Assembly: GCF_900104955.1 (NCBI RefSeq)
Contig: NZ_FNSI01000001.1
Span: 2,762,001-2,826,000, forward strand
Source: Beijerinckia sp. 28-YEA-48
GTDB taxonomy: Bacteria > Pseudomonadota > Alphaproteobacteria > Rhizobiales > Beijerinckiaceae
Direction: 5' to 3'
Length of the DNA stretch: 64,000 nt
Shown here: piece by piece, positions 41,478 to 47,720 of the stretch
How positions within the stretch are numbered: position 1 is the stretch's first letter
Layout of the letters: each line of letters opens with the position of its first letter
Program-made: the position numbers and the translations under genes
Notes under the pieces: model-generated
Database searches by the model: none
Told to the model about the DNA's origin: nothing
Seen by the model: the letters and a program-made list of their open reading frames with translations, nothing else

Positions 41478-41835
41478 TGGCGATGGCCTCATCGAGTACG
41501 TTCAGGACGTCGTCGTGAGTGGTTCTCCGGTCGTCATTGAAGGTCGGGATGTCGCTGTGCGTGCGGGTCACGACGATCTGGATCGCGCCCTCCAACGCTT
41601 TCCAGCGAGGGTTTTTCTCGCTGGTGTCGTATGTCAGTTCATCGAGTTGGTTGGGAAACTCACCCTCGGCCACCACCTTATTCATGGCACCGAGCATGCA
41701 GTAGCAGGTGGCATACGTCGACCAGGGCTCAATCTGGGATTGCTCCTCGTCCATAGCATAGTAGTCCCGTGTCCACTTCGCGGGCGGCGTCAGCAGGGTG
41801 CGGACAGCCTTCAGATCTTCAAGAAGCTGTGACAT
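41458..41835 (-). CDS. DUF6197-like array member 2
   Basis: A protein of 125 residues, the longest member, with an insertion between the blocks. LEDLKAVRTLLTPPAKWTRD, YATCYCMLGAMNKV and FNDDRRTTHDDVLNVLDEAI are present; Tyr replaces the usual Trp in CWC, as in member 7. It overlaps member 1 by 20 bases and the 46-residue basic gene by 17. Confidence 0.75.
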   Translation of the reverse strand: MSQLLEDLKAVRTLLTPPAKWTRDYYAMDEEQSQIEPWSTYATCYCMLGAMNKVVAEGEFPNQLDELTYDTSEKNPRWKALEGAIQIVVTRTHSDIPTFNDDRRTTHDDVLNVLDEAIANVKSAS

Positions 41836-41959
41836 GCTGAAACACCCTCTTCCCTGAGTTGCGATAGGTCTTGCCCTTGGCAAATGTGGGCTTGACCCGC
41901 GTGATGACAGACGTTTTCTTCGCGCGACGGAGGGCCGCGCGTTTGACTTGGCGTGACAT
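41819..41959 (-). CDS. Tiny, very basic phage protein (46 residues)
   Basis: A short gene from ATG 41959 to a TGA at 41819 encodes MSRQVKRAALRRAKKTSVIT and ends with SGKRVFQHVTAS. About a third of the residues are Lys or Arg, with almost no acidic residue, suggesting nucleic acid binding. Its 3' end overlaps array member 2 by 17 bases, and it fills the gap between members 2 and 3. Confidence 0.6.
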   Translation of the reverse strand: MSRQVKRAALRRAKKTSVITRVKPTFAKGKTYRNSGKRVFQHVTAS

Positions 41960-41972
41960 GTGGGAAGTCTCT

Positions 41973-42293
41973 CTACTTAGAAAACATGATGGCGAGGTCG
42001 ATGACGCTCATGACGTCGCGATGCGTGGTGTTGGGGTGGTCATGCCAATGAAGAAGGCTATCGTGGCGCCAATGGACGTGCCCCTGGAGAGCGTTCCATA
42101 ACGCTCGCCCACGTGGTTTGTCCCCGTCGGCAATCGCGTGCACCGCAAGTGGTACGCAATACCTGCCGGCTTCGGTGCGATAGGAAAGCGGAATACCATT
42201 GATGTCGAAGTGGATCATGTTCTTGGTCCACTTTTCTGGCAAGTCGACGAGGCTGCGCAGGGTGTGGAGATCAGCGAGGAGCTGACTATTCAC
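41973..42293 (-). CDS. DUF6197-like array member 3 (diverged)
   Basis: A protein of 106 residues from a GTG at 42293. The N-terminal LRSLVDLPEKWTKN and the C-terminal HDHPNTTHRDVMSVIDLAI identify it as a family member. The central CWCL-x-GA block has become RYCVPLAVHAI, losing one cysteine and the Gly-Ala. It may have a changed or lost activity. The GTG overlaps the stop of the upstream gene by eight bases. Confidence 0.68.
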   Translation of the reverse strand: MNSQLLADLHTLRSLVDLPEKWTKNMIHFDINGIPLSYRTEAGRYCVPLAVHAIADGDKPRGRALWNALQGHVHWRHDSLLHWHDHPNTTHRDVMSVIDLAIMFSK

Positions 42294-42567
42294 CCCTGCC
42301 AAAATAATCCTCGATCGCCTGCTGGACCTCAACATAGAACGGGCCGGTCCAGTCTTTCACCCACTGCGGCGCGTTCGGATGGTTTCGTAAGTCGTCAGTT
42401 GCATACTGGTCATCGACCAGTGCGAGGGCAGCATACTCCCCCATTGCAACAATCTGGTCAGTGACATCCCAGGTCGTAGGTCCATAGGGATCGACTTCGA
42501 CCGCGTAGTCGCGTACCCACGCCTGGGGGACGAAACGGGCGACGATGCGGTGGGTATCCTCAGGCAT
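42286..42567 (-). CDS. Small acidic phage protein inside the array
   Basis: A protein of 93 residues (MPEDTHRIVARFVPQAWVRD) that lacks the family blocks. It has a Trp/Asp-rich core (YGPTTWDVTDQIVAMGEYAA) and a WTGPFYVEVQQAIEDYFG end. It is inserted between members 3 and 4 and overlaps both by eight bases. No function is known. Confidence 0.65.
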   Translation of the reverse strand: MPEDTHRIVARFVPQAWVRDYAVEVDPYGPTTWDVTDQIVAMGEYAALALVDDQYATDDLRNHPNAPQWVKDWTGPFYVEVQQAIEDYFGRGE

Positions 42568-42865
42568 TGGCGATGGCCTTATCCAAGAGTGCAAGCACGT
42601 CGGAGTGCCTGGTGTTGGGGTGGTCGTTGAAATTAGCAATGCTCCGACCGTCCCCGATGGCGTGGTAGAGGGCAGAATTGACCTCATTTTCCCGATCGAA
42701 GGGCAGAAGCTTTCGGCCAGCACCGACGAGACACCAGCACGTTGCGCTCTCATTCTGAGGGTGGACATGAAGGCGATGCTTGTTCATCGCCAACCAACCC
42801 TGCGTCCACCGGTTCGGGTCCGAGAGCAGGTCGCGGACAGCGGTGAGGTCCTGTTTGAGGGTCAT
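42560..42865 (-). CDS. DUF6197-like array member 4
   Basis: A protein of 101 residues with clean family blocks: LTAVRDLLSDPNRWTQG, SATCWCLVGAGRKL and FNDHPNTRHSDVLALLDKAI. The DNA around its end (TTGGCGATGGCCTTATCC on the plus strand) is nearly identical to the end of member 1, indicating recent duplication or gene conversion. Confidence 0.77.
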   Translation of the reverse strand: MTLKQDLTAVRDLLSDPNRWTQGWLAMNKHRLHVHPQNESATCWCLVGAGRKLLPFDRENEVNSALYHAIGDGRSIANFNDHPNTRHSDVLALLDKAIANA

Positions 42866-43182
42866 GGGTTGGCCTCGATCACTTTATCAAGGAAGGCCAT
42901 GACACCCGGGTGAGTACCGTTGTCGTTAAGGGTGAGGTACGAACCTGGTTCTGTGGCAGCCGCCGTAAGAGCCTTGTCCACGGCGTGGAAGCGGGACCAG
43001 TGTTGTCTGGCGTGGAGCTTGGCGTTCGCTCCGTTCAGGCACCAACACGTAGCTGCGGGATGGTTAAATGTTACGCCACAACCCTCGTGGTCGCGAGCAT
43101 TCTCGCCCTTGGTCCATTTGGCGGGATCGGAGAGGAGTGTGCGGATTGCTCGGAGGTCAGTGTTGAGTTGGGATGCGGACAT
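42862..43182 (-). CDS. DUF6197-like array member 5
   Basis: A protein of 106 residues: LRAIRTLLSDPAKWTKGENA, AATCWCLNGANAKL and a shortened ending LNDNGTHPGVMAFLDKVIEA. AAGGAG precedes the ATG at 43182. It is coupled to member 4 by ATGA overlap. Confidence 0.77.
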   Translation of the reverse strand: MSASQLNTDLRAIRTLLSDPAKWTKGENARDHEGCGVTFNHPAATCWCLNGANAKLHARQHWSRFHAVDKALTAAATEPGSYLTLNDNGTHPGVMAFLDKVIEANP

Positions 43183-43233
43183 GCGTTATCGCTCCTTCCC
43201 TGGGCGGGAGAACGGACGTGATTGTGGGTGGTG

Positions 43234-43554
43234 CTAGGGCGCGGCGGCTATCGCTTGGTCGAGCAGGTTCAGGACGTCGTCGTGCCTGGTCGAACCGTTG
43301 TCGTTGAAGGTAATGAAGCCCGTCCGCCCTGGTACCGCTGCATTCAACGCGCTATCAAGAGCATCGTACCGTCTGGTGTAGCGGGCATCCGTGATCTTAA
43401 TCATTGCACCATTCAGGCACCAACAGGTGGCGTTGTCGTCATCGGGGAGTGCCTGCCGACCGAGTGCGTCACGGGCATTGAAGTTTTTCGTCCATCTGTC
43501 AGGCGTATCGAGGAGCTGGCGGATAGCCTGAAGATCAGCCTTGAGCTGAGACAT
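43234..43554 (-). CDS. DUF6197-like array member 6
   Basis: A protein of 106 residues: LQAIRQLLDTPDRWTKNFNA, NATCWCLNGAMIKI and FNDNGSTRHDDVLNLLDQAI. It overlaps member 7 by 20 bases, and a gap of 51 bases separates it from member 5. It is very close in layout to members 5 and 7. Confidence 0.77.
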   Translation of the reverse strand: MSQLKADLQAIRQLLDTPDRWTKNFNARDALGRQALPDDDNATCWCLNGAMIKITDARYTRRYDALDSALNAAVPGRTGFITFNDNGSTRHDDVLNLLDQAIAAAP

Positions 43555-43855
43555 GTGCGATGGTCCTGTCCAAGAGGTTGAGGACGTCGTGGTGATTTGT
43601 GTTGGGGTCGTCGTTGAAGTCAGCGATGCTCTTGTCATAGGTGGGGATATGAAACCGCACAGCGTTCTTCACATCGCGTTGTTCTTCAGGAGATGCAACG
43701 GAGTTGATCGCGCCCAACATGCAGTAGCAGGCGGCATTGCTGCTTTCGGCAAACGTAGGGTTTCCGCTCTCATCTTTAGCAAGATACCCCTTCGTCCACT
43801 TCGTCGGGTCCGCGAGGAGTGCGCGGACCTTGGTGAGGTTCTCGAGCAGGGTCAT
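43535..43855 (-). CDS. DUF6197-like array member 7
   Basis: A protein of 106 residues: LTKVRALLADPTKWTKGYLA, NAACYCMLGAINSV and FNDDPNTNHHDVLNLLDRTI. The CYCML variant is shared with member 2. It is coupled to member 8 by ATGA overlap. Confidence 0.77.
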   Translation of the reverse strand: MTLLENLTKVRALLADPTKWTKGYLAKDESGNPTFAESSNAACYCMLGAINSVASPEEQRDVKNAVRFHIPTYDKSIADFNDDPNTNHHDVLNLLDRTIAHVSAQG

Positions 43856-44187
43856 TGGGCTGCCTCGATTGCTTTGTTGAGCAATGACATGACGTCATCG
43901 TGGGTGGTGTTCGGGTCGTCGTTGAAGCCGACATAACCCCCATGGTTCGTAGGCACCGACCGGGTCAGGATGACTCTGATTGCCGCGTAACGGCCCTCAT
44001 CATCATCATCTAACAGACCTACCTTGGCCGCAGCCCCATCCAGGCACCAGCACACTGCCGTGGGGTGATCCGAAGTGCAGATGTCGCCATCGCGATCCCT
44101 CGCAAAGGCATCCTGTGTCCACGCTGAGGGCGTGGACAGCAGGTCTCGCATGGCGATGAGGTCAGTTTTGAGTTGGGACTGGGACAT
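43852..44187 (-). CDS. DUF6197-like array member 8
   Basis: A protein of 111 residues: LIAMRDLLSTPSAWTQDAFA, TAVCWCLDGAAAKV and FNDDPNTTHDDVMSLLNKAI, with an acidic loop DDDDEGRYAA before the last block. The ATG at 44187 lies inside the 3' end of the 44162-44548 gene. Confidence 0.77.
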   Translation of the reverse strand: MSQSQLKTDLIAMRDLLSTPSAWTQDAFARDRDGDICTSDHPTAVCWCLDGAAAKVGLLDDDDEGRYAAIRVILTRSVPTNHGGYVGFNDDPNTTHDDVMSLLNKAIEAAQ

Positions 44188-44548
44188 TGTCGAGCACCTG
44201 AGGGTTGAGGCCGTACTGGGCTGCGATGTTGCGCATTTCCTGGAGCCACGCGGTGAGCGGGCCACCTTTTGTTTCGGGCATATGGTTGTCGTGCGCGTCT
44301 TGGATCGCGGCGAGAAACTCCACGTGGTTGTTGAAACGGACCAGCTCGAAGGCCGGGATCGCGCTCCAAGCGCTGTGTCCTTCCATCTCCCTCACGTACT
44401 CGTCGTCAGTTATGAGGATGCCGAGCGCACACTTGGTACCGTTGGGGCCGCGATATCGACAATCGTTGTTGTGATTGATTGACCGAACACCCTGAGCGAC
44501 GAGACCCGTGGCCACAGTGTCGAAGATTTCCTGCTTGGTGAGAGACAT
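44162..44548 (-). CDS. Phage protein, paralogue of the 39349-39735 protein
   Basis: A protein of 128 residues with the motif CRYRGPNGTKCALGILITDD and helical C-terminal half (FLAAIQDAHDNHMPETKGGP). The closest relative in view is the 39349-39735 protein on the other side of the array. AAGGAG precedes the ATG. It separates array members 8 and 9 together with the membrane-protein gene. Confidence 0.72.
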   Translation of the reverse strand: MSLTKQEIFDTVATGLVAQGVRSINHNNDCRYRGPNGTKCALGILITDDEYVREMEGHSAWSAIPAFELVRFNNHVEFLAAIQDAHDNHMPETKGGPLTAWLQEMRNIAAQYGLNPQVLDNVPVPTQN

Positions 44549-44606
44549 GCGTCCTCCTTCACGCTGTGGTTCAGCGTGTTGTAGTGGGCTTGGGTTGTGG
44601 GAATGG

Positions 44607-44807
44607 TTAGGGAAGGTGGCGCATCACCAGCCAGTAGAGACTGTTGTAGTCATCACCTGTTGGTGCTTGCTCCATGTTATTCAGGCGGGTGTCGTACACC
44701 GCGACACGGGTCCGAATGTCTTGCATGGTTTGGTGCAGTTTAAGGTACTGACGCGCGATATAACCCGCGAGCAGTACCCCTGGGAGAAGGCCGAGAAGGA
44801 ACCCCAT
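44607..44807 (-). CDS. Small single-helix membrane protein with coiled coil
   Basis: A protein of 66 residues: one N-terminal helix (MGFLLGLLPGVLLAGYIARQ) and a polar helix with heptad character (YLKLHQTMQDIRTRVAVYDT). The ATG shares one base with the stop of array member 9 (TGATG). Spanin- or Rz-like topology is conceivable but unsupported. Confidence 0.6.
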   Translation of the reverse strand: MGFLLGLLPGVLLAGYIARQYLKLHQTMQDIRTRVAVYDTRLNNMEQAPTGDDYNSLYWLVMRHLP

Positions 44808-45109
44808 CAGGGTGTGGCCGCGATGGTGCGGTCGATCAGGTCAAGGACCATGGGGTGAGTGGTGTTGGGGTCGTCGTTGAAGACGGAAATCCTATGGTCA
44901 CCGAGTTGTGCTCTCAGTGCGAGAACGCATGCAGTGTATGCAGGCCCGTCGGGGTTTGTGCGGCCAATTGCACCATACAGGCACCAGGACTTCGCCAGGG
45001 TGGGATCATAGGTTTGATTACCATCGATATCCCGTGCACCTGCGTTCTGGGTCCAGTTCTCTGGAGGCGTCAGGAGAGTGCGGACAGCCTGAAGGTGAGC
45101 TTTGAGCAT
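44807..45109 (-). CDS. DUF6197-like array member 9
   Basis: A protein of 100 residues: LQAVRTLLTPPENWTQNAGA, LAKSWCLYGAIGRT and FNDDPNTTHPMVLDLIDRTI. The first cysteine of CWC is replaced by Ser (SWCL), so strict conservation of two cysteines is not needed. It is separated from members 1-8 by two genes. The first gene in transcription order of the whole array. Confidence 0.76.
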   Translation of the reverse strand: MLKAHLQAVRTLLTPPENWTQNAGARDIDGNQTYDPTLAKSWCLYGAIGRTNPDGPAYTACVLALRAQLGDHRISVFNDDPNTTHPMVLDLIDRTIAATP

Positions 45110-45164
45110 GACGGTGCATTCCCTAGGTGAGAGGGTTGTGGTGGGTGTGAAATGTGGGAGTGAG

Positions 45165-45650
45165 TTAGTAGGCTTCGGTGGCCACGTACTGTCGCTGCTG
45201 CGCAGGTGGGAGACCCTTACGGTTCCTAGCCTGCTCACGAAGCTCACGTGCTAACCGTCGAGATTCAGGCTCTCTAGGGTGTTCACCTCTCATTACCTCA
45301 ATGAAGTGCAGAGGGTTGATGCATAGCGAATTGGTGCACTCACCGTTGGTCTGCAGTGGGAGCAGACTCTCAACCGGTATGCCGTTGTGACGCGCGAATA
45401 GCTCGCGTCTGGGGTTCACCCTCTTTCGGTTGAGGGTAGCAACAGGTCGAAGGCTCTCACGTTTGGCACGAGGGGCCCTGATCGGCTGGTCAGGTCTACC
45501 ACCGTTGTACGGGGTGTATTTGTAGACTTTGTCAGGGTTGGTTGTGGCACCAGTCCAGACCCAGCAGCGGGTTTTAGGTGGGTTGTTCGGGTACCCCGTA
45601 GGGGTTTTGATGTGCTTACGCCAGAGGTGCAGTTTGATCGCCATGGGCAT
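45165..45650 (-). CDS. HNH endonuclease-like protein
   Basis: A protein of 161 residues. It opens with TRCWVWTGATTNPDKVYKYT, then LFARHNGIPVESLLPLQTNG and ends the core with ECTNSLCINPLHFIEV, the C-x4-C-x2-P-x-H signature of phage HNH homing-type nucleases. The usual catalytic His pair is only partly recognisable (ARHNGIP). The C-terminus is Arg/Glu-rich. It may be a homing endonuclease inserted in the early region. A start at 45650 or 45644 is possible. Confidence 0.7.
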   Translation of the reverse strand: MPMAIKLHLWRKHIKTPTGYPNNPPKTRCWVWTGATTNPDKVYKYTPYNGGRPDQPIRAPRAKRESLRPVATLNRKRVNPRRELFARHNGIPVESLLPLQTNGECTNSLCINPLHFIEVMRGEHPREPESRRLARELREQARNRKGLPPAQQRQYVATEAY

Positions 45651-45931
45651 TATTTCACTAGTTGACTGAAACAATTACAAAAATTGAAAAACTCTTGTTC
45701 CACTCACTGTCCTGAAGGCTATTCAATTCTCTAACCTACTCCTATGGACTCCTTTTGGACTGGCGGACTCTTTGGGGAATGTAGTGGGATAACTGATTTA
45801 GAAATATCCTATTAATATCAATAAGATAAAATAATAATAAAGTAATAAACAGAATATATAAACAGTGGGGGCTTAAAAAGAAAAAAGAAAGTAATAGGGA
45901 TATAAGGGTTTTACTGCCCCGCAAAAAATCT
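45651..45931. other. AT-rich gene-free region
   Basis: About 280 bases, strongly A/T-rich between 45790 and 45910 (for example TAAAATAATAATAAAGTAAT). No convincing gene: a leftward frame here (45742-46005) is a low-complexity Leu/Ile/Phe product of the AT bias. The region lies between the early block and the replication genes, and could hold an origin or a strong promoter. I found no iterons or clear DnaA boxes. Confidence 0.5.
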
Positions 45932-46117
45932 CTACCTGCCGATGGCTTTCCGGGCGGTGCTGGCGATATCGGTTTCCAGCTGATGTAAAGTAAAATAGTG
46001 ATCAAAGCTCAGAGCTGGCAGTTTCACGCGAGCTTCTCCGTTGCTCAGCGTGTAGGTGCCATCAGGGTGGCGAGTGAGCACAATGACGCGATCCTGGTAG
46101 ATCACCTTGTCGTCCAT
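45932..46117 (-). CDS. Very small phage protein controlled by palindrome 1
   Basis: A protein of 61 residues (MDDKVIYQDRVIVLTRHPDG) with a beta-rich first half. GGAGG stands 6-10 bases before the ATG at 46117, directly after the TTTCCCG-TT-CGGGAAA palindrome. The frame stays open upstream, but that part is not conserved-looking. Function unknown. Confidence 0.65.
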   Translation of the reverse strand: MDDKVIYQDRVIVLTRHPDGTYTLSNGEARVKLPALSFDHYFTLHQLETDIASTARKAIGR

Positions 46118-46129
46118 GAAAGCCTCCGT

Positions 46130-46145
46130 TTTCCCGTTCGGGAAA
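46130..46145 (-). promoter_or_regulatory. Repeated palindrome, copy 1
   Basis: TTTCCCG-TT-CGGGAAA, 7+2+7, located immediately before the GGAGG of the 61-residue gene. The 14-base core TTCCCGTTCGGGAA is shared exactly with copies at 46733 and 47707. Confidence 0.75.
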
Positions 46146-46222
46146 CTGAAATCCGCGCAAGCGGAAACGTCCAGGCTGGAGATCCAACCCGGAGTAAAGC
46201 CCGCGCGCGAGATTTGAAAAGA

Positions 46223-46239
46223 TGTTGATATTATCAACA
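46223..46239. promoter_or_regulatory. 17-base perfect palindrome
   Basis: TGTTGATA-T-TATCAACA, an 8+1+8 symmetrical site in an otherwise GC-rich interval. It is a typical shape for a dimeric repressor operator, and its TTGAT/ATCAA halves resemble Fnr/Crp-type sites with a one-base-shorter spacer. The regulator is not known. Confidence 0.65.
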
Positions 46240-46372
46240 CCGATTTTGTTTGCTGCGCCCGCCAAGCGGGAGACAATTCTCTCCCGAACCTCGCCCCGAC
46301 CCCGGCCCACAAAAACGAACAACTGTTACGCATCCGAAATGATATTCACCGCCGGCCACGGTCACGGCCCCG

Positions 46373-46714
46373 TCAGCGACGTCCGCACACATGGCCCCGA
46401 GCTGGCACCCAAGCCCGCGTCTTAGGCGGAATGCGGACCGTGCGCGCGCGCTGGCTGTGAGACGCTTCCCCAAGCCCTTGCGTGGTGAATACGTTTCGGC
46501 CGCCATGCTCGTCCAGGAGGTGAGCTTGCGCCTGCGCCAGGTCCGCGTCGGCCAAATCGGCTTCCCGCGCGATCTCTTGAGCCCGTCCCAGGATCGCAGC
46601 CCGCCGCGATACCTCGCGGTGACTCAGAATGGGCCGCTGAGCCGGCTCCGCCCAGTCCGCGCTACCTGTGGGGCGCAAAACCCGTTTGCCCGTCAGTGAG
46701 TCAATGTGAGTCAT
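46373..46714 (-). CDS. Small phage protein of unknown function, preceded by palindrome 2
   Basis: A protein of 113 residues (MTHIDSLTGKRVLRPTGSAD). The central segment is Ala/Asp/Glu-rich and helical (AAILGRAQEIAREADLADAD), and the C-terminus basic. The palindrome TTCCCG-TT-CGGGAA lies about 20 bases before the ATG at 46714, with GGGGGG between them. No domain was recognised. Confidence 0.58.
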   Translation of the reverse strand: MTHIDSLTGKRVLRPTGSADWAEPAQRPILSHREVSRRAAILGRAQEIAREADLADADLAQAQAHLLDEHGGRNVFTTQGLGEASHSQRARTVRIPPKTRAWVPARGHVCGRR

Positions 46715-46732
46715 TGTGAGGCCCCCCGTGTT

Positions 46733-46746
46733 TTCCCGTTCGGGAA
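46733..46746 (-). promoter_or_regulatory. Repeated palindrome, copy 2
   Basis: TTCCCG-TT-CGGGAA. It sits two bases after the stop of the 38-residue gene and about 20 bases before the start of the 113-residue gene. Confidence 0.75.
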
Positions 46747-46747
46747 T

Positions 46748-46864
46748 TCAAAATCGGCGCATGCGTCGCCAGTTCAGATACGACTGAACCAAGAACGCTA
46801 TGGCCAAGCCCACAATCGCGGTTAGGGCGGGCGTATAAATCGTAATCAACGCATCGCTATCCAC
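46748..46864 (-). CDS. Tiny single-helix membrane protein (38 residues)
   Basis: A short gene from a GTG at 46864 to TGA at 46748. GGAGG stands 5-9 bases before the GTG. The product starts MDSDALITIYTPALTAIVGL, continues with a hydrophobic AIAFLV segment and ends with WRRMRRF: one membrane helix with a positively charged end. It resembles small phage membrane peptides; its role is unknown. Confidence 0.6.
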   Translation of the reverse strand: MDSDALITIYTPALTAIVGLAIAFLVQSYLNWRRMRRF

Positions 46865-46883
46865 GTGCGCCTCCGTTGGTGTC

Positions 46884-46908
46884 GGTCCCGCCTCGCACAG
46901 GCGGGACC
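46884..46908 (-). terminator. Hairpin after the 46922-47689 gene
   Basis: GGTCCCGCCT / AGGCGGGACC form a 10-base-pair stem with a five-base loop, 13 bases after the gene's stop. There is no T-run, so termination would be partial; it might instead protect the mRNA end. Confidence 0.45.
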
Positions 46909-46921
46909 GTCCGGGGGAAGG

Positions 46922-47689
46922 TTAGGCCGCTTGGGCCTGTTCAGTTGAGGACAGGGCGAAGAGGCGCGCATTGGCTGCCTTGATGACGTTGGTAACGTCG
47001 TCGACGTCCATTTCACCAATGAAGCTGATCAGATCAGCAACCGTAATGCGCAGTGTCATCTGTTCAGCGTCGGGATTGTCGCTAATGACGTTCTCCGCCA
47101 TGGGAATGCCCGCCGCCTGCGCCGTGGCGGCGGCCTGCGCTGGCGTTGCGGTGGCTGCATCGCGCAGTTCCTGCAATTGTTGTTCAAGCTTGGCCAGCTT
47201 GTCGGCTGCCACCTGTTCAGCGGCGGCCTTGGCCTTGGCGGCCCTGTCATCCGTGCGCAGTTCCTCGCGCATTTCCTGAGTAAGCGCCACGCCAACCTTG
47301 GCGAAGCGATTGGCATCGGCCAACCCCTCGACATTCATGTCAGCCAGAAAGCCCGTGATCGCTGTTTCCTTAGCGTCCTCGCTGTTGGCTTGCTGGAATT
47401 CCTTGACGCGCACATGCTCGAAATATTTCTCCCGCATCGTGGCCAGCACGCGGGTTGCGCAATCGACGCGATTGTAAGCCGTCGTCTTGGCCATTTCCGC
47501 ATTCAAGAGCGCCGCAACAATGCGGCTCTTGGCGTCCTTCACTACATTGGCGTGCACCTTGACGTGGCCAATATGGAAGTTTGTCTTGACGGCCAGGCAC
47601 GTGACGATGGCCGCCAGATTGGCATGCTCTGCGCTGTTAACTTCGATGGCCGTTTCAGAAACCCGATTGATGTAATGTTGAATGCTCAT
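46922..47689 (-). CDS. Phage protein of unknown function with central coiled coil
   Basis: A protein of 255 residues. The first half is helical (EVNSAEHANLAAIVTCLAV, VVKDAKSRIVAALLNAEMAK). The centre is a strong coiled coil (AAEQVAADKLAKLEQQLQEL) followed by an Ala/Thr linker, and the C-terminus is acidic (GEMDVDDVTNVIKAANA). TAGGAG precedes the ATG, with palindrome copy 3 directly upstream. No family was recognised; a role as a DNA-recombination accessory or scaffold-like factor is only a guess. Confidence 0.68.
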   Translation of the reverse strand: MSIQHYINRVSETAIEVNSAEHANLAAIVTCLAVKTNFHIGHVKVHANVVKDAKSRIVAALLNAEMAKTTAYNRVDCATRVLATMREKYFEHVRVKEFQQANSEDAKETAITGFLADMNVEGLADANRFAKVGVALTQEMREELRTDDRAAKAKAAAEQVAADKLAKLEQQLQELRDAATATPAQAAATAQAAGIPMAENVISDNPDAEQMTLRITVADLISFIGEMDVDDVTNVIKAANARLFALSSTEQAQAA

Positions 47690-47704
47690 TTTCGTTTACT
47701 CCTA

Positions 47705-47720
47705 TTTCCCGTTCGGGAAA
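47705..47720 (-). promoter_or_regulatory. Repeated palindrome, copy 3
   Basis: TTTCCCG-TT-CGGGAAA, ahead of the TAGGAG ribosome-binding site of the 255-residue gene (ATG at 47689). Identical in core and in relative position to copies 1 and 2. Confidence 0.75.

Larger units (their letters stand above)
41124..45109 (-). repeat. Tandem array of nine paralogous DUF6197-like genes
   Basis: Nine genes of 100-125 codons share an N-terminal L-x6-AVR-x-LL-x2-P-x-KWT segment, a central ATCWCL-x-GA motif and a C-terminal FNDDPNTTHDDVLNLLD-x-AI ending. In order of position they lie at 41124, 41458, 41973, 42560, 42862, 43234, 43535, 43852 and 44807. Three unrelated or distantly related genes are interspersed (41819, 42286, 44162), plus a membrane protein at 44607. 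DNA-level similarity is visible at several gene ends, for example GCCTTATCCAAGAGTGC near 41141 and 42580. Most neighbours overlap by 4-20 bases. Confidence 0.85.
46118..46372 (-). other. Regulatory interval with palindromes
   Basis: These 255 bases hold no supported gene. They contain the TTTCCCG palindrome (46130-46145), a 17-base palindrome (46223-46239) and a GGGAGA/TCTCCC inverted repeat (46269-46286). The layout suggests a promoter-operator region for the leftward genes below. Confidence 0.5.

Noticed and set aside
41124-45109. Recurrent short sequences considered as a CRISPR array
   Set aside because: The repeats are gene ends about 300-400 bases apart, in coding frames; they are not uniform spacers and repeats.
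45742-46005. 87-codon Leu/Ile/Phe-rich frame
   Set aside because: Lies in AT-rich gene-free DNA, has no SD and overlaps the 61-residue gene; composition follows base bias.
46222-46425. Rightward 67-codon frame over the palindrome interval
   Set aside because: No SD and antisense to supported leftward genes.
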